A stretch of DNA of 64,000 nt, from contig CM041115.1 of the NCBI GenBank assembly GCA_023079485.1, positions 30,184,826-30,248,825 of the forward strand. Reading direction: 5' to 3'. Made by a program: the position numbers and the translations under genes. This document shows, piece after piece, positions 11,460 to 24,555 of the stretch (positions are counted from its first letter, which is position 1; each line of letters opens with the position of its first letter). The stretch is from Archilochus colubris (Eukaryota > Chordata > Aves > Apodiformes > Trochilidae). The notes under the pieces were generated by a model, which worked only from the letters and a program-made list of their open reading frames with translations, was not told the DNA's origin and made no database searches.

Positions 11460-11784
11460 ACAAGAGGGCTTCTTGTTTAGATGCCTTGTGTTGTGCTGCC
11501 AATTTTTTGCTGTTTTACTAGAGGGAGTATTTCTAGAAAAGGTTAGTTTAAAAGCTACAACTTCTGCTAGGTTAAGTTTTATGTAGAATAGTGGCTTTTG
11601 AGTTTGCTGAGCTGCATTCTTCCCATTTAATACTCCTGCATTTAACTTATTGCTTTCTTCAATGCCATTCTTAAATGTGACAGTTAAGGAGAAAATCTCA
11701 AAGGATGTTTTTGAAGAAAACAGTGACAGAGTCCCACTGTCATTGCTCTATCGCCCTACTCTCATTAGATACCTTCGTCTGCTT

Positions 11785-11817
<33 letters not shown>

Positions 11818-13629
11818 TCTACCTATATCATAGGCTTTTGGGACCAAAGGCACTTTCTCCACAGGATGACTTACATGACTATTTTTCTAGAGCCTTTGTT
11901 TTAGAAAAAGGACAAATGGGTGCAATTTGATTTTTCTTGGGAACCTCCAGAAGGTGAAAGAGACAACCTAAATTGTGGTTTTCCCATTTCTCTTATACTT
12001 TATCCTTATGTATTCATGCTTTCGAATCTTCTGTTGTGCCACTTACTGAGCAGACAGGACATAAGGAAGCTCCTGGTCTGGCACCATGGACAGAAACTCC
12101 CAGTGAGGTGTTTGAAGCTGTGCACCTTGCTCATGTATGGTACAAATTATTTAATTAGATTAACTAAATTAGCTCCAGTGGTGGATTTTGAGGATAGATA
12201 GTTCTTCCCTCAAAACCAGGCAAAATGAACATTTCCTCTTCTATGAAATATCTGTAGATTGGGTGTTTAAAATTGACAGCTACTAGCTGAAAGATTCTGC
12301 AGTTGTATTCCCTACCACAAAACTTGAGAAGAATAAACACCATGAATCATAGTCCAGTCTTGTATACTTTGCTTTTTGGTAGTGGTCTTCTGCATCCAAA
12401 ATACCTTTTCAGCTTTCTGCAGTGCTTTCCATTGCTACATCATTGCTACATTGCCGTAGAGCTATGAAAACACAGGCCAGACACACTCCTTGTGACATGT
12501 CGGGGTTACCATTTTTACTTCCCTCTTGAGAAATGAATTGGAACTGGAAGAAATTTGCTGTCCCCAAAGGACACTATAATTTAAGCACACTCTCTAGAAT
12601 TTCGCTTCAGCACTGTTTTTTGCTGTTATTTCACTGACTTGAAAAAAAAAATAATAAGGGTTGCATGTGGTGTATATAGTGTGTTTGTCCCCAAATTGTT
12701 CTTGTCATCCATTTGATGTTCAAAAACTTGTCACACACTTTTGGCTTGCTGATACACTGGAATTTCTTAGCCAAAGACAGTCCTACATCAGCCACACCTG
12801 CAATACTTGTGCAAGTGGATTCTCAAGACTAGGTAGAGATGAGGTATCCCTCAACCTTGAGACAAAGCAATGCAGTGTAATACAGTGCCACTCATCAAAG
12901 CTGTTTGAACATATGAAGATATGTTCCTTTTTAATAGTGTTGGCTTCTGTGAGATATTGTTTAGCAAATGCAAAATACAAGGAAAAATACTCTGGAAGAG
13001 GCTCTAGGAGTTGATTTTGGGGGACTGCTATTTTTACCTAAAACCTAGCAGCTGAAGAGAGAGTCAGGAATGGAGAATAGCTTCTTGCTGGTCATGAATA
13101 TGGACATGAGGCCTCAAGAATACGAGGGAGAATCACTTCTATCTGAATTTATGTTTCACAGTGGTGGCAACGTTTGGCTGCAATGCCTGCATTATATTTT
13201 ATGGTAAATGCCTCTGTCTTAGAGCATAAGATGATTTATATAAGGTCCACTTCTATTCATCTGGCACTCTGCAAACAGTGAAAATGCTCCTTGTCTGGCA
13301 AGGTAGGTCTTAAAAGTGGATTCTGTGACTAAAAGTATAAAAACGCTTCTCAGTGGACCACATAAGAATCTTGGCATATGGGCTGATTAGTCTTGTGCTT
13401 ATGGAGATAAATAGAGAAAACATTCAGAAATATTTTGGAATGTGGAAATTATTTTCTGCGGAAAACAAACCTGTCAAGATATGAATCACAAAATATCTGA
13501 ATTTCTGAATCACAAGTGGTCCTTTATTGGGAGATTAATTTGATAATTACAGCTTTGTATAATGCTAATTTGGGGAAATTTCAGCTGATGAGGAGACAAA
13601 GCCTGTTTCATATATTCCATATCATATAT
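11460..13629. other. Unique non-coding sequence
   Basis: AT-rich. The 117-codon plus-strand frame at 12661-13014 has no recognised motif. It overlaps a minus-strand frame of similar size, which suggests that neither is coding. Confidence 0.55.
11789..11816. repeat. Poly(T) run of 28
   Basis: Twenty-eight consecutive T residues. On the minus strand this would be a poly(A) tail, but no AATAAA signal or recognisable gene copy lies next to it, so it is called a homopolymer. Confidence 0.97.
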
Positions 13630-14447
13630 CATAGAACCATTTCAGTAGGAAAAGATCTTTAAGATCATGAAGTCCAACCATTAACATAGTACACTGCCAA
13701 GTCTACTACTAAACCATGTCCCTAAGCGCCACATCTACATATCTTTTAAATATCTCCTGGAATGGTGACTCAACAACTTCCCTTGGCAGCCTGTTCCACT
13801 GCCTGACAACACTTTCAGTGAAGAATTTTTTCCTAATATCCAGACTAAACCTCGTCTGGCACAACTTCAGTTCATTTCCTTTTATTCTATTGCTTGTTAC
13901 TGTGGAGAAGAGGCAAACCCTCATCTCCCCACAACCTCCTTTCAGGTAGCTGTAGAGAGCAATGAGGTTTTCTCTAAGCCTCCTCATCTTCAAACTAAAC
14001 AATCCCAAATCCCTCAGCCATTCCTCATAGGGCTTGCTCTCCAGACGCTTCATCAGCCTGCTTGCCCTTCTCTGGACACACTCCAATACCTCAATTGCCT
14101 TCTTGTACTGAGGGGCCCAAACGTGAACACATTACTCAAGGTGCGGCCTCATGACTGATAAGTACAGGGGCACAATCACTTCCCTTCTGATGTCCACACT
14201 ATTTCTGATACAAGCCAGGATGCTGTTGGGCTTTGTGACCACCTGAGCACATTGCTGGCTCATATTCAGCAGCGTGTTGACTAACAACCCCCGAGTCCTT
14301 TTCCCCTGAGCAACTCTCCAGCCATTCCTCCCCAGGTCTTTAGCATTGCCTGGGGTTGCTGTGACTGAAATGCGGGACCCAGAACTTGACCTTGTTAAGC
14401 CTCGTACAGTTGGCCTCAGCCCATCAACACAGCCTGTCCAGATCATG
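13630..14447 (-). mobile_element. CR1 LINE, 5'-truncated copy, antisense
   Basis: A CR1 copy on the minus strand. Its 3' terminus is at 13630 (CATAGAAC, the complement of a CR1 octamer), followed by the complement of the GATCTTTAAGATCATGAAGTCC-type tail. The ORF2 C-terminus follows, and the element ends inside the RT C-terminal region near 14447 (CCTGTCCAGATCATG). The body differs in wording from the copies at 1415 and 10430 (for example LFSTVTSN...[14 protein letters not shown]), suggesting a different CR1 subfamily. Confidence 0.95.
13709..14440 (-). pseudogene. CR1 ORF2 C-terminal remnant
   Basis: A 125-codon open segment at 13709-14086 begins [15 protein letters not shown] and ends with [16 protein letters not shown]. 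This is the region downstream of the RT catalytic core. A second open segment at 14132-14446, in another frame, carries the preceding [20 protein letters not shown] phrase, so a frameshift separates the two. Plus-strand frames here are shadows. Confidence 0.92.
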
Positions 14448-14976
14448 AGTTAAGGCAGTTCTTCCTTTTTCCATATACTAAAGTTTGCACTTATTGCCAA
14501 CCCAAATGAGCCAACTCTAACATATGTTAACAAAACTGCTCTATAAACTGATGGTAAAAAACCCCTATGTACTTTGCTTCTTGAAAGGAAGCTTGTGTTG
14601 ATAATGGGTTCTTTTCTCTGTAAATAATACTAAAGTTTTGTGATATGCTCCTATCATAGAACTCAGAGTATCCTCAGGAAACAAAAACTGGTGGCACGTC
14701 CCAACCAAACAGAAAGCTGTCCAGAATAAAAAGGTTTACAATGCAACTGACATGTTGGATATAAAGTTCCTTGTATTTCATTTTAGTAATACCTTTTTTT
14801 CCTGTGTTACAGTAGTGCCTGAATATGAAGAAGACAATGCTGATACCTGAGGTAGTGTTTTTCAGAGTTGTATCTTGCAAGTTCGTAGGAAGACACCGCA
14901 CCATTAATCTTGTGACAACTAGTGGATCAGGCTTAGTGGTGAGACTGTAAGCCCTGTGGACATTGGACTGTGTAGT

Positions 14977-15022
14977 GGACAGTTTATTTCTGAATTTCTG
15001 TAGGACAGTTTATTTCTGAATA
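14977..15022. repeat. 26-bp tandem duplication
   Basis: GGACAGTTTATTTCTGAAT starts at 14977 and again at 15003, giving one full and one partial unit with a period of 26. Confidence 0.92.
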
Positions 15023-18000
15023 TCTACATTAAGTATTGTAATTTCCGACAACACTAGAGGCAGCCTATACAAAGGGTATATATTAAACAGAGAAGTTGAA
15101 ACATTAGGAACAGGTTGCATGAAACTTCTGTCTACTTTGTACTCCTTTTCATGCTTTGGTTGGGTAAAAGGGCTGTAGGCTTCATCAGGACATTGACACT
15201 GTGGTTTGATTCTCTCATGGGTACTACTTGCAAAGTTTACACTGTTTATAAAGCAACTGGCAGGTTGAGTGCTGTAAAAACAGACTGCCACAAAACTAAA
15301 GTAGCTGTGAAAAAGGGGGAGAGGATCTGATGTGCCAAGGAGACACCCTTACTGGCATCTCTAAGACTTAGCACATCTGTGGTGTCTGCAATTTGCTGAA
15401 GTGCTTGTTTGTGCTTTAACTAGAGAGAATTACTATGCTGTCTATTGTCACTTATCCAATTTACCACAATCTGGCTATTATCTTTTGCAGTTCTAACCTC
15501 TGTAGTCTTTTGTGTCTCAGCTTGCATTTTGTTTCCTAAACTACTTTGGTCTAACACCTGAGATCTATGAATACCGGTCCTAATACAGAGGGCATGAAAA
15601 TGCTCAGTGCTTTTAAAATACAGAATTAAAAGCAGCCTGAGGAAATCTGATAACTATTAAACATTTGGTGTCAGCATTGTACTTCATGGTTTCCTCAGTA
15701 TCAGAGGAGGATTCTTATTTAAAGTTTATTGGAATTCTTAGGGCCAACTGCTACTAATTTCAGTTAGGTGTGTTTCATTAGAAACCTTATTAGGCCCTAA
15801 ACCCAAAATTTACACATACTATTACAATCCCTTTTATAAAGGGATTTTATTGCATTTATAAAGATGTGCATTCAAATGTTACAGTTAAAGAACTGTTTTC
15901 AGATTAGAAACTTAAACTATACAGATTATTTCTGCATCATATAACTCATCTTTCGTATCTTGTTCCACGTAGCCTGCAGAAGAATCCAACTCAGCAGCCA
16001 AAAGAAATCTCTCTACACTTGCTTGATATTTAACACTAACATTTGGGAGGGCAGCCTAGGTGTCGAGTGAGAGGAAATGGCAACACCCCATTTAGCTAGA
16101 GTGCACCATCTGATCTTATGTCTCTTTTCTTTTCAGTTCTTTGCGAACTGTCAAGCAAGTTCTCAACTTTGGTTTGAAATGTCTGCTCCTTTTCCTTAAT
16201 AAACAGCTCCTACTTGGAAGGTAGAGTGCTAAAGCACATGCCTAGGCTCAAGAAGAAAGACCTCCTATCCTCGGTGAGTTAACATGGAGAGCATCCAAGT
16301 GCAGGAAGATAAGAAGAAAAAGCTTGAAAGAAATCCTCCAGTGTGTCTGTGCCATATTAGTCTTGTGAAAGGCACTGAATGATAAACAAACCATGAAAAT
16401 GGGTGAAAGAGAAAAGTGGGAGCAAAACCCAAAAGCTTAATTTTGGAATGATGGAAGACATAGAAGTGTTTAGACATGAGATGTCCTTCCAGTTTTAATT
16501 TCCTTCTAGTCTGATATAGAAATCAAAGGATAATTTGATTTCATATTAACCATATTTTAAATCATGAAACAAGCAGAATCAAAAAAAATATTAGTAATTG
16601 CATAATTCGAGTACTTTTTCCTTTTTTGTCTTTCTCTGGATAAAATCTCTGCTTTTGGCATAGGTCTAATTTCCACTTCAGTGTATTCTTCTGATTTCTT
16701 TCCTGCTTCTTCAGGGAGAACTTGTACATTTAAAATGATCTTTTAAATTGGTGTTTACTGATTTCAGAGTGTCTCCACAAACTTCTGTGTCTTTAAGAAC
16801 AACAACTGAACACATGCTGTCTGTTTCTGAAATGTAGTCTCTTCTTGTTTGGATATGGGACTATAAATTCTTGAAAAGAAAAGAGGTTTAAACATGAGGT
16901 ACATTATATCCAGTTGCAGGATAATCCTATCACGTTTGGGCTGCAAAGGTAGCATTACTAGGCATGGAAAGCAAGAAAGGCTGAAGGCAAGATCTGCTTC
17001 CAGAAGAGATGGATAACTAAGGAAAAGAGAGCATAAACTTAAGTTATTTTGATGTACCAGTTTCCAGAACCTGTTCTGGGAACATGGACCAGAAGCAAGC
17101 AGAAATTTCTCCTGAGAAACCCATTCAGTATACTGCATGACCATCAGATCAGAGAAAGCAAATGTTTCATACAATTGTTTCTCCTCAGTCCTTAGAACTT
17201 CCTTTCTGCAACCAAGTATTTAGGTCAGGAAGTCCAGATTGTATCCAGCTAATTAAATTGAATAAAATATTCAACAATTATCAGTTAATTACTCTTCACT
17301 GGATTTTGGCCAAAAGACCATAGCAGCCATGTCAGCTCTTGCAAAATAAACAAAATAACAAAATGTACTGTGTTAGTCTAATTCGAGAAACGGAGTCTAC
17401 AATGACACAGTATTTCCAATATATTAGTAGGATGTTGTAAATATACGTTGTAATAGGGCATTGCACTCCAAATATTGGTGAGGTTTTTTGATCTGTACAA
17501 AATCATTCTTTTGGAAAGAATACCCAAAACAATTGCATTCAGTGTAAATTTTTTTTCTTTGTTTTCTGTACAAGGCAAAAATGTTTCACAGTAATGTCCC
17601 TGGCTTCTCAGAACTTCTTACAATGGTAATACTCCCTGCTACTGTATCTGTCATTACAGAGCTCTCTACCAATAGAAACAAGCATATGAGGCATTCAGTT
17701 TCATTTAAGAATTAACAGTGATATAATCTTGTGATCCATGATGGTGTTGGCACAGCCAACAATATAGTAATTCTTTCAATAAGAAGCAAAATAAACAATC
17801 AAAAAAGTATATACAATGGAGATATATTTTTTTTTGCAACATGCACAGTAAGTCAGACAAGGTACTGACAGCCTGGAGCACCATTTCACACAATTAAGCA
17901 TTGACAGTAAATCTTAAACTGTTAGGGTAAATCAGCACACTGGTGTCAACAAAGACCACTATAGGCGATCTTGATGTGAGGTACGGAGTTGTTACATATG

Positions 18001-18350
18001 GAGTTTCAGGCTGCTGTAGTTTTGGCAGAAAGTAAGAGCTTCCCAGCTCTTATGTTTTTATTCTATTTTGCAGTAGGATTGGAACAGCAAGCAAAAATCA
18101 CAGCATCAGAAAAATCTTAACAGATGTTGCCTTTGCACACCTACCCTGTGAACCTGTAATCTTACCTGTTAGAGCTTTCTTGTCTATCCCAGCTAGCATC
18201 AGGATGAAAGCTGTTTGGTCTAAATACTGCTACATGTCTTTGTAATTTCCTTGGTACAGTGAAGCGTTAGGAATGCTTATTCGTCCATCTCTTCTTGCAC
18301 ATCCTCCCAGTAGGATTGTATATATGGTATCTATATGCCTATACCTATGT

Positions 18351-18374
18351 CTTTCTGTCTGTCTATCTATCTAC
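18351..18374. repeat. Short (TCTA)/(TCTG) microsatellite
   Basis: CTTTCTGTCTGTCTATCTAT and further units, about five tetramers. Confidence 0.85.
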
Positions 18375-18728
18375 CACCTGCTCTTCTATTTACATAGCTA
18401 TATATCTACGTATGCAATCTATACACTTTAAGATGTTTCTTGAAACGATTTGCATCAAAATCTGTGGTGCAGAACTATGCATGATGATGTAGTTTTCTTT
18501 TTCACCTCTGCTAGAAATATCTTTTTCTTTTAGAAAAAAGGCATCTCATCTTAATTTCTCTTGAATTAGGCATCCCAAAGTGGGAATTTGGTGGAATTTA
18601 TCACTGTCATGTACATGATGAGCCTCAAGAGATCTTTAATTAACTCTGGAGTGGCTGAGAGCAATATTAAGTGTCTTGGAGGATTCAAAGGGAGAAGCCT
18701 CACACTGTTAGCTGGCAGTTGGCTTTTA

Positions 18729-18774
18729 TGGTTTGGTTTTTTTGGTTTTGGATTTTGTTGTTTTTTTTTTTTGC
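18729..18774. repeat. T/G-rich simple sequence
   Basis: GGTTT/GTTTT-type low-complexity sequence ending in a run of twelve or so T residues. It produces the hydrophobic-looking ends of the frames at 18588-18895, which are artefacts of composition. Confidence 0.85.
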
Positions 18775-20387
18775 TTTAAGAATGGGAAGAAGGGAGGCTT
18801 TTTTATCTGCTACTGTGGCAGTAAAAGCAGTGGCTAAGTCCCAGAACCTACAGAAGATTGCTCCCTGTGGAAAGGTGGAGCTTGATAGCACATGATTACA
18901 CAGCTGCCAAAAACCAACTTAAGCTTGTCTGAACCTGGGAGGGATAGAAGAATTTGTAGAGTCCAGTGGTAATGAGGAGTCTGACGAAAGTCTGGGCCCA
19001 AAAGGGGGTGAAAAACTCTGGGGTTCTGTACTGATTTTGCACTTGGAGTATCCAAGAAGGGATAGAGTTTTATATGACCTTATAGCATAGTTGCTGTGGA
19101 GTCCAGATGTATAAGCTGAAAGATCAGGAAGGAGAAAGAATTACAGTGAGCTGCCAAGAATACAGGTGCAGTAAAAATATTTGTAGTCTTCTTCAGCATC
19201 ATTTCAGAGTGCTCTGCATACCTATCTCAGCTGTGTATGAGTGACCTTCAATGAGAAGAATTATTAGGATGATGATTTAGTTTTTATTTTCACTACATGG
19301 ATCTGATTAACAGAGAAGACAACCAAATCCCTGCATACAGAAATCTGCCATGAAGCACTTGTCTGTATTGTATGTCTGTTTTATATATGCTCTATATGCA
19401 CCTATATTCTCAAATGCACATTCCCAAATTCCTTATTCTTTAAAAATTCTATATTGCATACTTATTTGATCATCCAACAAAAAGGGTAAAACTGGTTTCT
19501 GTGACTATTCACATTAGCCTCTTTCCTATCTATTACAAATCATCCACTAGGAAAAAGCTTGCTTTTCAGAATTTTGCAGAAGTAATATTCTTTATTGTTA
19601 ACTGAAAATACAATAAAATATTTACACACTACATTGACCAGGAATGGTGACTTGTCCTCTGATTTCAGGTTTTTTAGTGTGTTTAATCATTATTAAGTCT
19701 AGTGTCTCAGTATTATTCCTACTGCCTCATACTGTAATAGACTGTCAACACAGTCCCCCTACCCATGTCAGAACTCCTCTCACTTTTCATAATAAACTGA
19801 TGTGAATTTTGTTCTCATCTGCATTGCAGAGAACTGTTACTGTATTGAATTTACTGTCATTACCTTTCTTCTGTCATTCTCAAATGATGTTGTTGCACAA
19901 AATCCAAGAGAGATTACAGAGGTTTCATTAGCAGTAGTGCTGTTTCTCTGAGGTGGTGGAGTAGAGAATTGACCCTCATCCCTAACAATGGGCCAGTGCT
20001 CCAGGCAAGGTATATTGCCTAAAATCCTCTTTCCTCTCCACAGAAAAATTAATATTTCAAGAGCAAAGACAGCCTGAAACAATGCTGTGCTTTTCAAAAC
20101 ATGTAAGATGATGTTCTGTCAGAGAGAGAACTGCAATTTGTTTCAGTTAATGTGCAAAAAATGGCAGGCAAGTCAAGCTGAAAGCAGAAATAAAGCCAAA
20201 AACATATCTGAAAACTGTAAATGCATGACTAATGACATCTAAAAATAAGATAAACATTGGGTGGTAATTCAGTGTTTCAGCATCATGTATTATAATTATT
20301 GTTAAAGTCTGCACAAAAGTTAGCTGGTCATCCTGAACAGGTTTTGATATTGCTGGAACTTAAAACTGGTAAGATGCACACCTTAAA

Positions 20388-20617
20388 ATGGAATGAAATG
20401 GAATTGAACTGAACTGAATTGAACTTTCAGGGCTGGGAGGGACCTTTAAGATCCTTTAGTTCCAACCCCCCTGCCATGGGCACAGACAGCTCCAATTAGC
20501 TCAGGTTGCTCAGAGCCCTGTCCAGCCTGGCCTTAAAAACTTCCAGGGATGGGGCTTCCATCACCCCCTCTGGGCAACCTGTTCCAGTGTCTCACCACCT
20601 TTATGGTGAAGAACAAG
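20388..20617 (-). mobile_element. CR1 LINE 3'-end fragment, antisense
   Basis: The minus strand carries a CR1 3' end: the HHxNRLP-equivalent DNA (20570-20610), then ...GAAGTTTTTAAGGCCAGG..., then the GGGGGGTTGGAACTAAAGGA-like tail. The terminus at about 20388-20428 is unusual. It is not the standard octamer but a stretch of GAATTGAACT-like units. The fragment is cut at about 20617 on its 5' side. The 105-codon plus-strand frame 20506-20823 starts in antisense CR1 and is not a gene. Confidence 0.92.
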
Positions 20618-21243
20618 GGGTGAGACACTGCACCCTCTGGAAGAAGACAGTATGTAGGCAGGGTGCTTTTTCCTTTTTCTCACCTATTCTGAAGGAGGTG
20701 TTTCTCTCTGCTTCCAAGCATGAGAAGGGACAGATACTGGAGACCATTAAGAGAAACAACCATATACTAGACTGGAGACTTTATTGTATTATTATATCTT
20801 TTGGAGATTTCTCTGCAGCATAAAGTAAGTGAAGGAGAGTAAGGATTTGTAAGTGGGTAAGTCATGATTTAGAAATCATGGAGCATCTTCTGGTCTTCTA
20901 GTATTAGTCCACAGAGACTGCTTTATATAGTGGAAGACTTTAGCCTGGAGAAACATATTAGCAAAAACAAGAGAACATCAGAGCTAATAAAGTAATATAA
21001 GTTTATATGTGTTTATTTTATTCCATGCAGATAATGTGAAGAAGCCTTGTGCAACAGAGTAGTGTTCTTTGTCACGCAAAGTAATTGTTGCCACCAGGTT
21101 AATATTTTGTATAACACAGAATTCTGGTTCAACATAGGAAGTTTGGGTAAACGGCAGAAGATCACATCTTTCATGACCAAACATTTCTGCTAATGTGTGT
21201 TTTCATCTTACCTACCATTTCTTCTTTAATGAAAGCTGGTTTT
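20618..21243. other. Unique non-coding spacer
   Basis: Between the CR1 fragment and the LTR. No feature recognised. Confidence 0.5.
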
Positions 21244-21248
21244 GTTTG
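21244..21248 (+). repeat. 5-bp target site duplication, left copy
   Basis: GTTTG immediately before the TG of the LTR, identical to the right copy at 22045-22049. Confidence 0.85.
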
Positions 21249-22044
21249 TGTCACAGTTTAACACTGGGCCAGCAGTTAACTGAATGACAGATGCTCTATA
21301 TTAATCCCCCTGCCCTCCCTGATAAAGAAAGGGAGAGAGACTTATGGGTTGGAAACTAAACTACACAGCTTTAAAAAAAACAGTAATGCTAAAAAGAAAA
21401 AAATTACTAAATGTAACAAATATTCAGGAAAATCATACCACATTCCTCCCCTCTTCCCCCCAGTAACACTTGTGTCACCACTGAGGCTGCAGGGCAGCCC
21501 TGGGAAGGTCCAGGCTGGACTCCTGGAGTCAGCAGCAGTTGGAAGCTGGAGGCAGGAACACACAGATTCAGGCTGGTATGGATCAGGACCACAGGCAGAT
21601 GAATGGGTGGAATCCTCCCAGGATGCTGAAGCAAACAGGGACAGGTGAAGGCAAAAGGCTGAAGGAAGGGGGCAGAAGAAGGGTTTTGACCCTCATGATC
21701 CCTAAAACTTATACCAAGTATAACATGTATGGGATGGAATACGCTGGTCAATTTTGGTCATTTATCTTGTCTGGTCCTCCCTAAAAAAGGGTTGTAGGTG
21801 TGATCTCTTTACTCCTTTTCTCTTTCAGGACCACAAAATATTCCTCAGAACTCAGCAGTGGCCTTGGTTCTGCATAACATTCTCTATTAGTAACTATAAA
21901 CACTGAGTGTTATCAGTCCCAGAAGCAGACCCTGTCTGAGAAACTTGCTGCTAATTTCAGCAAGTGCAGCTACTTACAGAAGACTTATCTGAAAGCAAAA
22001 TTACAACTGAGAAAATCAGCTCTACCCTGGCCCAAACCAGGACA
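21249..22044 (+). mobile_element. Solo LTR of an avian ERVL-type endogenous retrovirus
   Basis: A 796-base element begins TGTCACAGTTTAACACTGG and ends CCCAAACCAGGACA, so it has the canonical TG...CA ends. GTTTG lies directly on both sides. A 5-bp duplication and this style of LTR start and end fit the avian ERVL-type families as I know them; the family name needs a library search. No gag, pol or env sequence and no second LTR lie nearby, so this is best explained as a solo LTR left by recombination between the two LTRs of a provirus. Overlapping frames on both strands at 21342-21784 lie wholly inside it and are not genes. The centre is relatively GC-rich (21440-21660). Confidence 0.9.
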
Positions 22045-22049
22045 GTTTG
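22045..22049 (+). repeat. 5-bp target site duplication, right copy
   Basis: GTTTG immediately after the terminal CA of the LTR, matching 21244-21248. Confidence 0.85.
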
Positions 22050-24555
22050 ACTACGAGTAGCAAATTCCTACAATTTTATAGCTATGTGACCTTGCTATCA
22101 TTGCTTTTAGCACAGGAAATGGTACATCTGCTAGTAAATGCACCAAAAGAAGTCTCCCATGACTCACCTAAAACCTTTTGCCAAAATTAATTAAACTAAT
22201 GTCATATATGACAAATAAGTTTAAGACCTGTAACAATTCACAGTACACAAATTTTTGGAAAAAGAAAAGGGGTAGAATATCAGGATGAAGGTAGAGAAAG
22301 ATCCAAAGTATAATTTCACAGAAGTAGAGCTCCCTTATCTGAATTTTTTTCTCAATAATTCATTTACCTGTGCTGAGCTAGACCAACAACCGTTTTCAAA
22401 TCCTTTGTTTTATTCCTTTATCCTTAAATTCGATTACCAGGAACATTGCTCATTCTGTTTGAACTCACATTTTATATTTATCCAGGTATGAAATTTTAAC
22501 AATTATTCTAAATGAGTAGTGTTTTTCTTTAAACAAACCAAAGCAAGATACGACAAAAAACAAAACAAAAAAACCCCAACAAAATACAATGTTTTCAAGG
22601 AGATTCACTAATTTTTGTGAGACAATCACGAGAATCTCCAAAAGACATGTTCTTGATTTTCTTAAGGAAACTCAGAATGAAATGCAAAGCTCTTTTAAGT
22701 ATTTAGCAAAATAATACGAGAGCAGCAATGTAAGTTTTGATAATAAAGACTGCAGAAGTATTTTGTTCCATTGCAACTGCAGAACAAAAATCATACTTGC
22801 TTGTGTGTCAAGAAGGATGAAGTATTAATAATAATCAATGTGATTTCTCTTGACAGTACTATATAACACCTAAGAAAATTGTAATTTTGAACTTATGAGA
22901 CAGTCTACTTATTGTATGCCTACAATTTCTGAAATGAGAATTCTTTTTCCCATTTGATAGCAACTTACAGCAGGGCAAGTAAAAATATGTCTTTAAAAGA
23001 ATCTGTGTAATAAAATATTTTTAAAAATGCACGACAACAGTAGGGAAACATGAGACAATATTAAAATTCTACTACTTGCAAAAAAATGCAGGATATATTC
23101 TATATTTGTGCTGCACATTTTTAATGGAAATATGTAATTTTACATGTCCCAGGTTAACCAAGACAGTCTGCTACCCACATGGGGAAATTGGATATTTACC
23201 CCAAATAATTTATGGCAGAAAAAATTGTATGGCTGATGGTGCATGTACAGGAGTAGTTAAAATGGACCCTGTATGTCCTACTATTCCCCATACTCCTTCC
23301 ACATGTGCTTTTTAATCCTTAAGCTTTTGCATATATATAACAGAAATCTACCCCAAACCCTGCAGTGTTCCTCATGCTATTAAAATGCAACTATAAGAGT
23401 ACTGTAGAATTATTTAACCTAGACAAGCCATTGGGGTTTTTTCTATTCTTAAAAGCATTGCTGTATAATTGCAATTTTTTGACTGCGAATTCCTTGTGGA
23501 AGCACTGAGGGACAGAAGAAGAGATATCTTATCTACATCCAAGAGCAAGGCCCTGACAAAACCTGACTTTTTAGCTTGCAACATCTGCCACCCCAAGTCT
23601 TGCATCAAATAAGCACAAAGAATTGTGCTGTGTTTACTGTGTTTACCTTTGCATTTTTCTCCAATGTCTGCAAAACTTTATGCTGCCAGTGCTATGAGCT
23701 TTTTCCTTTCTGACTTTTCTGTGGCAAATGCATTAGTTTTAGTGTTTTGGGGTTTTTTTTAAATTCAGATCTAGACCACCAGGCTAGAACTAACCATCAG
23801 AAATCCTTTTACTAATAAATATTGTGCTCCTTTTTTTCCTTATTCTGTTGACACTTTCGTGATTTATCAGTCTGTTCTTTCCAGAACACTTTTGTGTCAT
23901 GTATCTGCTACATTAACTTGAGTGATTCCAAATGATTATTATGAACTAGTTTCTTCCCTCTTTCTAATCTAATTTAAAACCAGAGTTTCAGGTCTTTCTT
24001 GTTTCAGGTCTGGAAGTTTTGACTTTTCACTCAAACGAGGATTTTGTGATATCAAAGGAAGTTCTTTTCAGGAAAATAAAATCCAATCTTTCATCACAAT
24101 AGTGGTGAGCTGTTGATCAGTCTTCAACACTTATGATGATAAATTTCTCCTGCAATGTACTTGGCAATGTCAAGGTGTCTCTCTAGCACCCTGAAAAAAT
24201 TCTCACTAACAGTCATGGCATAACATGATGGCATAAGTTCTCACCCTGCTGTAGCTCTGACCTGCATTCTTGTATATAAAGAGAACATCTTCTGATAATT
24301 TATGATATTTGGTGTTCTTAAATAAATATCTAATCCTATTATGTGGGAGGAAGTATGTCATACTACTTTCATTAGCTAAATTGAAACATCTGTGTCTCAA
24401 AGCTCCCTGGCATGGACCCAGTGATTGAGATCTCCTTAACCTTTTTGTTGGATCATTATTACATTTTTCCAATTGGAACTCCTCATCCTAACACCTCCTT
24501 TTTGGATTACTATGGTCATCTTCACCAGGACTAAATTATGATATTCATTTATATG
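22050..24555. other. Unique non-coding sequence
   Basis: AT-rich, with an A/C-rich simple stretch at 22553-22585. Open frames up to 88 codons, none recognised. Confidence 0.58.

Larger units (their letters stand above)
14448..20387. other. Unique AT-rich non-coding tract
   Basis: Nearly 6 kb with no recognised gene or transposon. The longest open frame is the 136-codon minus-strand frame at 16764-17174. It matches nothing I know and has no splice or promoter context. Small tandem duplications and simple repeats are listed separately. Confidence 0.58.

Noticed and set aside
11789..11816. T28 as the poly(A) tail of a minus-strand processed pseudogene
   Set aside because: No AATAAA signal and no gene-like sequence next to it.
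16764..17174. Longest open frame in the window (136 codons, minus strand)
   Set aside because: No recognised domain, no splice or promoter context, AT-rich composition with Phe/Leu/Ser-rich translation. This length is possible by chance in 128 kb of six-frame sequence.
20506..20823. 105-codon plus-strand frame
   Set aside because: Its first third is the antisense of a CR1 3' end.
21342..21784. Overlapping frames on both strands resembling a small proline- and glycine-rich protein
   Set aside because: They lie entirely within the solo LTR, which has no coding capacity here.
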